Part shown: positions 1 through 6,475 of the stretch, in pieces | Position numbering within the stretch: the stretch's first letter is position 1 | Layout: each line of letters starts with the position of its first letter | Assembly: GCA_003476595.1 (NCBI GenBank) | Contig: DMTU01000008.1 | Location: forward strand, 7,266 to 19,250 | From: Acidimicrobiaceae bacterium | GTDB lineage: Bacteria > Actinomycetota > Acidimicrobiia > Acidimicrobiales > Salinilacustritrichaceae | DNA length: 11,985 bases | Direction: 5' to 3' | Translations under genes and position numbers: made by a program | The notes under the pieces: generated by a model | What the model was told of the DNA's origin: nothing | The model's input: only the letters and a program-made list of their open reading frames with translations | The model's database searches: none

Positions 1-36
1 CCCTGCCGATGGCGGAGGACGGTCCGCTCGCCACCG

Positions 37-3000
37 TCACGCCGCTCGCCGAGCGAAGGCGAGGGGCATGACGTCGGCCGCCGGCCCGGTCTGCGGTTCG
101 TCACGCAAGCTCGAGCGGTCGATGCGGGTAAACAGCACCGCCGTGTACGGGGCTGGGAAGCCGATCCGGCGCCAGTAGGCGTGGGCGCAATCGGTGCGGG
201 GGACCGGGGCGCGGCCGCAGGGGCACAGCACGCCGAACCCGCTTTGGGCGACCTCCGGGAGTAGCACTACCTGGTCGGCCGCGTGAGCCTGTTCCGGGCG
301 GCAGTGCGTGCAGGCGATTGCCCGCAGCCGTGTCGGGTCGCCCGGCTGGAGCTCCAGGAAGCGAGGCCGGGTGAAGCCGTTGCGGTCGTAGGGGTGGGCG
401 AGTTCTCGGACGGCCTTCGCGCTCCACCCTGAAGCGACCGCGAGATCGTCGATTAGCGCCCCGGCTAGCCCTGTCGCCGCGACGGCATCGACGATCCGCT
501 GGATGGTGACGGTGTCGTCGGGAACAGCAGCGAATCCCCAGCGCAACCCAGGGTCGGTGTAGGTGGCGATGAGAAGATCTCGAAGCGGCCGGGGCCAGGA
601 GGCGGCGAGCGTGGAGCCGCGCCCGGTCATGTGGGCAAAGAGAAGCTGGCGGGTGGGGAGCACCGGGTGATCGACGAGGGCACAGGTCGCACCGCGGCTT
701 TCGAGGCCGTGCGCCTTGAGCCAAGGCATGAGGTGCTTGCTGAGCAATGCGCAGCGGCTCGTGGCCACGCCCGAGGTGGCGGCGATGTCGTCGAGAGATC
801 GGTCTTCGACGAGGACCTGCTCGGCGAGCACGGCGCCGCTGGTGGTACTGCGTCCGCCGGCGGCCGAACGGACGTTGTCGATCACACCGGCCAGGCCGGC
901 AACAGCGGTGCCGCCATTGAGGAGCGGGAGCGACAACTGGGCGGTCCATCGCAGTGCATCGGAAGCGACGTCCATGCGCCAGCCGGTCACGTGCGCGGAG
1001 ACCAGTGTGGCGAGCTGCGCCGGGGCGACACCGTTGGCGGCTTGGGCTCGCCGGAGCCCAGCCACAAGGTAGGCAGCGATGTTGACCGATGCTTCGGCCG
1101 AGTCATCGGCGGGAGGCTGGATCTGTTCCTGTCGGGCGGCGGTGAGAGCGCCCTCCAGCTCTGAGCGTTCTTGGACCAGCTGCTCAGCGTCGGCGAGAAG
1201 CTCCTCCGCCCGCGATTCGGCCTTCGTCGCCCCGTCCTCATCACCGTGCCTGAGGCGGCGGCCGGCGAGGAGCTCTTGGCCTTCAGCATCGCTCCGGCGC
1301 TCTCTTTCGGCCCCGACGTTCGCTTGCAGCTGTGCTTCGAGATCGGCGATGCGGCGCTCGTGCCGTGCCCGTGCCTCATCGGCAGCGGACCGCTCCTGCT
1401 GCAGAACCACCGGCGCCAGCGACGCGGGATCCAAGGCGTCCAGCACCGTGCGCTCGATGGCAGCGGCGAGGGAACCGCACAGATCGGTCAGCGGGAACGT
1501 CGCCTCGGCATGGATCTTCGGGTTGGCTCGCTCGACCGACCAGCCGCGACGGTCTCCTCGAGCCTTCTCGGTGTTGGAGAAGATGACGCAGGTGTTGCGC
1601 CCCGAGTTGTGCTGACGGGGCTGGACGCTATGGACCCGTCCTTTGACGGTCCACTCGCTGGGCGTCACCGCCCGCTTGGTTGGACGCCGGTGGGCGGCCC
1701 CGCCTGTCGGCCGAGAAACGCCGATCTCCGCGAGTAGACGTTCCTCGCACTTGACCAGCTCATCGGCGACACCCCACCCGATGAGGGGCTCGTTCGTCTC
1801 CGAGTCGATCGGCCAGGGCCAGGTCACCTGCACGTCGAAGTAGCCGTACTCGTCCTCGTCGGCCCGGTATGTCGGGGTGAGTCCAGCAACGGTGATCCCT
1901 CGACCGCGAATCTCGTTGTCGACGTGAGTGCGGAAGGTGCCGGTGCGCCACAGACGAACCTTCTGCAGGTACACGTCGGGCTGACCGATCGGCGAGACGC
2001 TGGAGTTGACGAAGAAGGACTTGGCCGCGTCGGCCAGGGCGTGGAAATCGCCGACAGCAGCGAGCTCGGCGAGAGTGGGCAGGTCCTTCTGCTTCTGGCC
2101 CCGCCGCTCGAGTCCGAGCTCCGCCATGCGCCGACCGATGTCGACGTAGGCCGCCCCCTTGGCGTGGAGTCGAACCAGCTCCTGCATGATGGGCGCGAAG
2201 TCCGATTGCGCTTCGGGGACGTAACCCTTGCCTTCTTCCTGGATCCGTTCGCCCTCTTCGTTTCGGGCATGGGCGTAGCCATGCGGGAGCTGGCGCTCGG
2301 AGCGTGGAGCGCCGCCCTTGACCAGCTTCAGGAGCCGCTTGCCCGACAGCTTGCGGCGCCGAGCGTTGTCGTCCAGAGCACCGAAGCCGAGCAGCTGCTT
2401 GAGCATCTGCTGCTGGTGGGGATCCTGTGGATCCCACTGCTGGCCGACGCCGAACTGAACCTTGGTGCCCCGACCGATGCAGGTGTCGGCGAGCATGCCC
2501 GAGGACAGGTCGTCTCGGGTGGCGCGAGTTGTGTCTTCGTCGAAGCGGAGCAGATCCGGGCTGTAGTGGCGCACCAGCTGGCTGAGCAGCACGGTGTAGG
2601 CGTTCTCGTCCGGCCCGTCGGGCCGACGGATCGCCCGCTTGACCGCCGAGGTGGTGGCCCGCACGAACAAGGTCGTGCCGATCAACACGACCGCGGCGAC
2701 GACGTCGTTGTGCCGGCAGTGCGGGTGCACGTCACGCCCCCGAATCCAGACGGACCCGAACGTCGCGAGCCCTGCACCCCATGCCGCCGCAGCCACTGCG
2801 GTCGCCAGTCGATCGGGCTTGGCAGGATTCCAGATCGACTCGTCAGCCGGGTCGATCTGGAGGTAGGCAGCGACATCGGCGTCGTTGGCGTAGCGGCCGG
2901 TAGTAGTGAGCACCTGCGTGACGATGCCGTCGGCCTCGGCGAGCGAGAAGCGATCGACGTGCTCGATCAGCACCCGGCCCTCGGGCAGCATCGCCGCCAG

Positions 3001-3048
3001 CGGCAAATGCACCTTGTTGCGGTTGAAGAGGTCATCGAGGGTGAGCAT
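37..3048 (-). CDS. Large serine recombinase-like protein, probably catalytically altered
   Basis: Encodes about 1003 residues. The ATG at 3048 is chosen because a strong ribosome binding site (GGAAGGAG, 3053-3060) precedes it; the frame stays open to 3114 but has no such site there. Residues ~120-258 follow the layout of a serine recombinase catalytic domain. A candidate R8/S10 segment (VRATTS, R130, Thr at the serine place) is followed by an R-x-x-R pair (R175, R178; Thr replaces the usual Asp). Then come a long helix rich in Arg/Lys and an LPHGY motif (254-258), the usual junction to the Recombinase domain. A charged coiled coil spans ~552-643, an HTH-like segment ~748-775, and CxxC...CxC (C913, C916, C942, C944) suggests a zinc ribbon. 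If the alignment is right, the nucleophile is lost and DNA binding may remain. It was matched by eye only. The function is inferred and could be wrong; it could be an unrelated DNA-binding protein of a mobile element. Confidence 0.55.
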   Translation of the reverse strand: MLTLDDLFNRNKVHLPLAAMLPEGRVLIEHVDRFSLAEADGIVTQVLTTTGRYANDADVAAYLQIDPADESIWNPAKPDRLATAVAAAAWGAGLATFGSVWIRGRDVHPHCRHNDVVAAVVLIGTTLFVRATTSAVKRAIRRPDGPDENAYTVLLSQLVRHYSPDLLRFDEDTTRATRDDLSSGMLADTCIGRGTKVQFGVGQQWDPQDPHQQQMLKQLLGFGALDDNARRRKLSGKRLLKLVKGGAPRSERQLPHGYAHARNEEGERIQEEGKGYVPEAQSDFAPIMQELVRLHAKGAAYVDIGRRMAELGLERRGQKQKDLPTLAELAAVGDFHALADAAKSFFVNSSVSPIGQPDVYLQKVRLWRTGTFRTHVDNEIRGRGITVAGLTPTYRADEDEYGYFDVQVTWPWPIDSETNEPLIGWGVADELVKCEERLLAEIGVSRPTGGAAHRRPTKRAVTPSEWTVKGRVHSVQPRQHNSGRNTCVIFSNTEKARGDRRGWSVERANPKIHAEATFPLTDLCGSLAAAIERTVLDALDPASLAPVVLQQERSAADEARARHERRIADLEAQLQANVGAERERRSDAEGQELLAGRRLRHGDEDGATKAESRAEELLADAEQLVQERSELEGALTAARQEQIQPPADDSAEASVNIAAYLVAGLRRAQAANGVAPAQLATLVSAHVTGWRMDVASDALRWTAQLSLPLLNGGTAVAGLAGVIDNVRSAAGGRSTTSGAVLAEQVLVEDRSLDDIAATSGVATSRCALLSKHLMPWLKAHGLESRGATCALVDHPVLPTRQLLFAHMTGRGSTLAASWPRPLRDLLIATYTDPGLRWGFAAVPDDTVTIQRIVDAVAATGLAGALIDDLAVASGWSAKAVRELAHPYDRNGFTRPRFLELQPGDPTRLRAIACTHCRPEQAHAADQVVLLPEVAQSGFGVLCPCGRAPVPRTDCAHAYWRRIGFPAPYTAVLFTRIDRSSLRDEPQTGPAADVMPLAFARRAA

Positions 3049-3052
3049 GGAG

Positions 3053-3060
3053 CTCCTTCC
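3053..3060 (-). promoter_or_regulatory. Ribosome binding site that fixes the recombinase-like start
   Basis: On the minus strand this reads GGAAGGAG, four to five bases before the ATG at 3048. It is the best Shine-Dalgarno match in the 5' region and argues against the upstream in-frame starts at 3114 and 3075. Confidence 0.7.
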
Positions 3061-3071
3061 AGGGGTCTTGG

Positions 3072-3090
3072 CCATCCGTCTCTCGGATGG
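3072..3090. repeat. Perfect 7-bp hairpin in the recombinase-like leader
   Basis: CCATCCG, a five-base loop TCTCT, then CGGATGG. The dyad lies 24-42 bases upstream of the ATG at 3048, next to the ribosome binding site. It could be an operator for autoregulation or a leader RNA stem. There is no T tract, so it does not look like a classical terminator. Confidence 0.55.
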
Positions 3091-3122
3091 TGCTGACCAC
3101 CGTTTGCGCTGCACTCACCGAC

Positions 3123-3162
3123 GCAACACCGAACTTCCAGTGAAATGGAAGGCGAGTGTTGC
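3123..3162. repeat. 40-bp two-step imperfect palindrome upstream of the recombinase-like gene
   Basis: The outer arms GCAACAC (3123-3129) and GTGTTGC (3156-3162) are perfect. The inner arms CTTCCA (3134-3139) and TGGAAG (3146-3151) are perfect with a six-base centre. Four-base unpaired steps lie symmetrically between the two arm pairs. The symmetry and length (~40 bp) suit a protein-binding site such as an operator or a recombinase site. It sits about 75 bp upstream of the recombinase-like start. No function can be proven from sequence. Confidence 0.5.
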
Positions 3163-3215
3163 ACCACGGGCACGACGCTCGAATGGGGCGCTGACCAGGG
3201 CAGATCCGCTCGCGC

Positions 3216-3449
3216 CTACGGCTCGAGTCGGCCCCGACCGACCACCGTCGCCACGATCGGTTCCCGCGTGTGCGGGACGACCTCGGCGAACGTGCGGTCG
3301 TCGAGCCCTTCGAGGGCGGCGATCTCCGCCCGGAACGCTGCGGCAGCGACTGCGCACGGGGTGCCTGGGATGCCGTGTGGAGCATCCCGGCCGACCGAGT
3401 CCATGGCGTGTGCGATCGAGGGCTGGTGAGGTGAGTCGGAGTGAGTCAT
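3216..3449 (-). CDS. Possible small hypothetical protein (77 aa)
   Basis: Not recognised as a known family. An open frame runs from ATG 3449 to TAG at 3216-3218. Third codon positions are mostly G or C, roughly 85-90% by eye over 3219-3360, as in real genes here. The translation has a balanced mix with acidic residues and an amphipathic stretch (FRAEIAALEGLDDRTFAEVV), unlike the Ser/Arg-rich plus-strand frame that shares the same third positions. No clear ribosome binding site precedes 3449 or the alternative ATG at 3404. The 3449 start overlaps the GTG start of the divergent ParB-like gene by nine bases, so the shorter 62-residue form is equally possible. It lies upstream of the recombinase-like gene in the same direction. 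Confidence 0.4.
   Translation of the reverse strand: MTHSDSPHQPSIAHAMDSVGRDAPHGIPGTPCAVAAAAFRAEIAALEGLDDRTFAEVVPHTREPIVATVVGRGRLEP
3428..3434 (+). promoter_or_regulatory. Ribosome binding site of the ParB-like gene
   Basis: GAGGTGA matches the anti-Shine-Dalgarno complement closely and sits six bases before the GTG at 3441. It favours the long form of the ParB-like protein over the ATG at 3558, which has no visible ribosome binding site. Confidence 0.55.
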
Positions 3450-4256
3450 GCGCCGGACCGTTGGTGCGGAGTCCTCGCACCCAACCTGACGCAGGCAGAG
3501 TGCACGCTCCCCCTTGCGGCGATTGCCGGGAACCGTCTGGTCGGCACCTGTAGAGCCATGGACCTCCTCCATGACGGATCCAACTCAACGCTTGTCGAAG
3601 TGCGGGAGCTGCGACGTCGACACCAGGTCCGGCGAGCGCTCGACGTGGCGCATGTTGGACGACTGGCCGACGTCCTCGACCGCTGTCCGCCGATCCTCAT
3701 CAGCGAGGACGGCACCGTCATCGACGGCGAGCACCGGGTCGCAGCAGCCCGCCAGCTCGGGATCGACCATCTCCGTGCGATCGTGCTGCCGACTGGTCGG
3801 GTCGTGGGCGACGACTTGGTCGCGGCCATCGAGGCGAACACGACCCATGGCCTGCCGCTGTCCCGGGAGGAGCGACGCGCCGCCGTCGCAGCCGTGCTCG
3901 CAGTGAGGCCGGAGATGTCGGACCGGGAGATCGCCCGCGTCTGCGGCGTCGGTCGAGGTCTCGTCGCCACCATCCGGGCGGCGACCTCGTGTTCAGGTGG
4001 CTCGAACAGCCACCTGAACGGCCGGATCGGCGGCGACGGCAAGCGCTACGGGACCCTCCCGCCTGGGTGGAGTGAGCACCTCGAGGCGCTGGTCCGGCGC
4101 GACCCGGAGATGACCGTCCGGGCCCTGGCCGAGCGCACCGGCGCATCCGTCGGGGCAGTCCAGGCACGCCGGCGCGATCTGCTCCAGAAGATTGAAGGCG
4201 AACTGGGATTCGTGCGCTGGTGGCGGCGACTGCGGGCGCGATGGTTTCTTCGATAG
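3441..4256 (+). CDS. StrR-like ParB/HTH DNA-binding regulator
   Basis: The 271-residue protein fits the StrR-type branch of the ParB superfamily, which in actinobacteria supplies pathway-specific regulators. The ParB N-terminal domain spans ~51-135, with the diagnostic TVIDGEHRVAAA segment (~92-103) and the EANTTHGLPLSREERRAAV stretch typical of this branch. A first helix-turn-helix follows at ~158-180 (MSDREIARVCGVGRGLV). After a linker, a GxDGK..G segment and a second HTH (~222-246) appear. No ParA partner is present, so transcriptional regulation is more likely than plasmid partition. GTG 3441 is chosen for its ribosome binding site. Conserved sequence starts only near residue 51, so ATG 3558 (232 aa) remains possible. 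The linker (residues 184-193) is encoded by a perfect palindrome. The nuclease-like gene follows 110 bases downstream on the same strand. Confidence 0.8.
   Translation: MSHAPDRWCGVLAPNLTQAECTLPLAAIAGNRLVGTCRAMDLLHDGSNSTLVEVRELRRRHQVRRALDVAHVGRLADVLDRCPPILISEDGTVIDGEHRVAAARQLGIDHLRAIVLPTGRVVGDDLVAAIEANTTHGLPLSREERRAAVAAVLAVRPEMSDREIARVCGVGRGLVATIRAATSCSGGSNSHLNGRIGGDGKRYGTLPPGWSEHLEALVRRDPEMTVRALAERTGASVGAVQARRRDLLQKIEGELGFVRWWRRLRARWFLR
3991..4019. repeat. Perfect 12-bp-arm palindrome inside the ParB-like gene
   Basis: GTTCAGGTGGCT (3991-4002), loop CGAAC, AGCCACCTGAAC (4008-4019), with no mismatch. It encodes the Ser/Gly/Asn-rich linker between the two HTH segments, where protein constraint should be weak. 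It could be a binding site for the ParB-like protein itself or for another factor, or an mRNA stem. Confidence 0.65.
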
Positions 4257-4328
4257 CCGGCTGGCTTACGGAAGCGTCGTGGTGAAGCAGAGCGCTCGGT
4301 CCCGGCGCCGGTCATGGTGGGGTCGTAA

Positions 4329-4352
4329 CGTTGCGTGAACAGGCACACAACG
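4329..4352. repeat. Hairpin just before the nuclease-like gene's ribosome binding site
   Basis: CGTTGCGTG (4329-4337), loop AACAGG, CACACAACG (4344-4352): nine-base arms with one C/A mismatch. It touches the ribosome binding site GGTGGGAG (4352-4359), so it could be an operator or a translational control stem. Confidence 0.4.
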
Positions 4353-4366
4353 GTGGGAGCAGTGAC

Positions 4367-5809
4367 ATGGCGGAGTGGCAGCGCGCTCGGTTGATTCCCG
4401 TGTCGGGAATCGGGTCCGAGCAGGAGGCAGAGACGCGGGCCACGTCGACGTTGCTAGCCGTGGTCGAGGCGGTGCGCGACCTGTCCACAGGCATGTTCGC
4501 TCCGCTGGGAGCGTCGAAGGCACAGAAGGCGGAGGTGCGCTGCTACACGGAGGTGCCGTTCAAGCTCGGTGCCGGCAAGAACGCGTCCCGGCCCGACGGG
4601 CTCGTGCAGATCACCTACGGGAAGTCGACGTAGACCGCGCTCGTCGAGGTCAAGACCGGGACGGCGACCCTGGATGCGGATCAGCTCAACGGGTACTGGG
4701 ACATCGCCCGGGAGCAGAACTTCGACGCGGTCGTCACCATCTCCAACGAGATCGCCCCATCGAAGGACGCGCACCCGACCGAGGGCCTCAAGGTCCGGGC
4801 CAACTCCAAGGTCAAGGTGCACCACTACTCGTGGACAGCTCTGCTGTCGATGTGCGAGGTCATCCGCGACCACCGCGGTGTTGAGGACCCGGACCAGGCC
4901 TGGATTCTCGGCGAGCTCATCCGTTACCTCCGTCATCCGAACTCGGGGGCGACCGCGTTCGACGACATGGGCCCGGACTGGGTTGCGGTCCGCGACGCTG
5001 CCCGTGACAACGGCCTCCGCAAGAACGATCCGGCGGTCCGCGACATCGCCCAGCGCTGGGATCAGCTGCTGCGCTTCGCCGCCCTGCGCCTCGAAGCCGA
5101 CATCGGCCAGTCCGTCACCCAACAGCTTCCCGCCGCCCAACGTGAGGTGTCCAAGCGTCTCCAGCACCTGGTCGATCAGGTGGTGACCGGCGGCTGCCTC
5201 GACGGGGTGCTGCGTATTCCCAACACCGTCGGTGACCTCGAGCTGTCCGTCGATCTGCGTGCTCGCCGCATCACCGCGGCCGTCACCGTCCCCGCCCCCG
5301 ACGACCGAGGCGGCCGGGCCAGATGCACATGGCTGGCTTCCCAGCTCGACGCCGACGTCGACCGTCGCCTCGTCGTCGAGGCCTACGCCAGGAACGCCCG
5401 TACCGCGACGACGGCCACGCTCGAACAGATCCGTGAAGACAAGGACTGTCTTCTCGGCGAGGACAAGAAGGACCCGGCCAAGTTCCGACTGGTCCTCACG
5501 CGCGAGATGGGCGTCGCCCGCAAGACCGGCCGCACGTCGCCCGGGTTCATTGACTCGGTGCTTTCGCTCATCACCGACTTCTACGGGACCGTCATCCAAG
5601 ATCTGACGGCTTGGACGCCGAAGGCACCCAAGATCACGCGGGCCGTCCCAAGCGCGGAACCGGATGCGCTGACAGAAGGCGATGAACCACCCGCACTGAC
5701 CGTGCCCGACGGGGCGCAGGCGCCACCGGGATCGGACCCACTCGGCGACACCTCTCCGCCCGGCCAGCCACCCGAGCAACGAGGGGTCCCCGCGTACCCT
5801 TGGTCGTAG
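4367..5809 (+). pseudogene. PD-(D/E)XK nuclease-like protein gene with in-frame TAG at codon 89
   Basis: The ATG at 4367 has GGTGGGAG seven bases upstream. The frame reads 88 codons, meets TAG at 4631-4633, then continues open in the same frame to TAG 5807-5809. The whole reading is 480 residues if the amber codon is counted. The segments on both sides form one protein: RPDG (D77), then ALVEVKTG (E94, K96), then DADQLNGYW (Q106, Y110). This is the PD-(D/E)XK nuclease core with a QxxxY helix. Downstream are a mixed helical region and a Pro-rich, probably disordered tail (~415-480). From memory it resembles a conserved actinobacterial family sometimes annotated as stress response, but no substrate is known. 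TAG is one base from TGG (Trp), which suits the context. The rest shows no decay, so the lesion is recent, a sequencing error, or tolerated by readthrough. Without readthrough the product lacks E94 and K96. Confidence 0.75.
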
Positions 5810-5877
5810 TCGGCCCTCGCTTCACGACCGCCGCGACGCTCTCGGGAGGGGGGTCGGCGCTCGCCCGTGGCTTGCCG

Positions 5878-5904
5878 GGAGCTACTCCGGCTAGCAGTAG
5901 CTCC
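5878..5904. terminator. Hairpin between convergent genes, 9-bp perfect stem
   Basis: GGAGCTACT (5878-5886), nine-base loop, AGTAGCTCC (5896-5904). It lies 68 bases past the stop of the nuclease-like gene and ends 112 bases before the convergent 152-aa gene. There is no U tract; such stem-only terminators are reported in actinobacteria, so the call is tentative. Confidence 0.4.
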
Positions 5905-5975
5905 GTGCAGTTCAGGCCTGTGTGGGGACCATCTTCGATGCGCCGGCGACGTTTCGTCTGGCTCGGCGGCGGTTG

Positions 5976-5996
5976 GGCCGGCACGGAGTGCCGGCC
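5976..5996 (-). terminator. GC-rich hairpin after the 152-aa gene, 9-bp perfect stem
   Basis: GGCCGGCAC (5976-5984), loop GGA, GTGCCGGCC (5988-5996). It begins 20 bases past the stop of the minus-strand 152-aa gene. It is a tight, very stable stem without a U tract, best read as a stem-only terminator for that gene. It can fold on either strand. Confidence 0.5.
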
Positions 5997-6016
5997 TGAC
6001 TGCTGCAGTCGCACGT

Positions 6017-6475
6017 TTACGAGCGCGGTCTGCCGGGACGGACCGGGTCCTCCGGGTCCCACACCTCGAGGTCTCGCTGACCCGCAAGCCGCCCTGCCCA
6101 ACTGTGGAACTGGGTGGGCGAGAGGACGACTCGCACGATCTTGGACCGCCTCGTGTACGCCAGCCCGGTACCGCAGCGAACGCGTTCCAGGCTCGTCACA
6201 GCCCAGCCACCAGGCCGCCGCTCGAGATGGATCTGATCTTCTTCTGGCGCGGTGTACCTCCACGACACGACCTCGCCGGCTCGCACGGTCGCTCTGGCTC
6301 CCGGACGCTCGACGCGGGAGAGCGGATCCAGGCGTGACTCGAGCTGCGGACCCAGACCGATGAGGTCCGCGAAGCCGAGGGTGCGGACCTGGGCCCTCGG
6401 CCGCTCGCGCTGCAGCCAGGCTTCGATGCGCTCGCAGTTTGATTCCTTGATGATGATCGGGGCGTTGGTGGGCAT
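6017..6475 (-). CDS. Small hypothetical protein (152 aa), mobile-element-like
   Basis: The ATG at 6475 is chosen because AAGGAG (6485-6490 on the minus strand) sits nine bases upstream. The frame stays open to 6673 but the extension looks non-coding. The protein has an N-terminal segment with N-x-x-x-I and L residues (NCERIEAWL, ~13-21) and an RTLGFADLIGLG stretch (~31-42). A central Gly/Tyr region (SWRYTAPEED) precedes a W-x-V-T-S-x-x-R strand (~91-98). A late segment of the form VVLSPTQFHSWAGRL ends the fold. This order of elements reminds me of a small protein family on Firmicutes and actinobacterial conjugative plasmids. That is from memory and weak. No signal peptide, transmembrane segment or catalytic motif is visible. 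It runs convergently to the nuclease-like gene. Confidence 0.65.
   Translation of the reverse strand: MPTNAPIIIKESNCERIEAWLQRERPRAQVRTLGFADLIGLGPQLESRLDPLSRVERPGARATVRAGEVVSWRYTAPEEDQIHLERRPGGWAVTSLERVRCGTGLAYTRRSKIVRVVLSPTQFHSWAGRLAGQRDLEVWDPEDPVRPGRPRS

Noticed and set aside
1..36. Possible end of a further gene at the left edge
   Set aside because: 36 bases are too short to assign a frame or product.
101..949. Minus-strand frame of 282 codons inside the recombinase-like gene
   Set aside because: It is very rich in Arg, Pro and His, as is typical of an out-of-frame reading of high-GC coding DNA.
1924..3096. Long plus-strand open frame opposite the recombinase-like gene (390 codons)
   Set aside because: It is the antisense of a gene with a strong ribosome binding site and recognisable motifs. 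Long antisense frames are expected at this GC content, and no domain is visible.
3441..4256. Plasmid or chromosome partition ParB
   Set aside because: There is no ParA gene nearby. The sequence follows the StrR-like regulator branch and not the canonical partition branch.
4454..5779. Minus-strand frame of 441 codons opposite the nuclease-like gene
   Set aside because: It is tempting because it is uninterrupted where the plus-strand gene has a TAG. However, the plus strand carries the PD...E-x-K core and W/Y-rich conserved text, and the minus reading has no recognisable domain or ribosome binding site.
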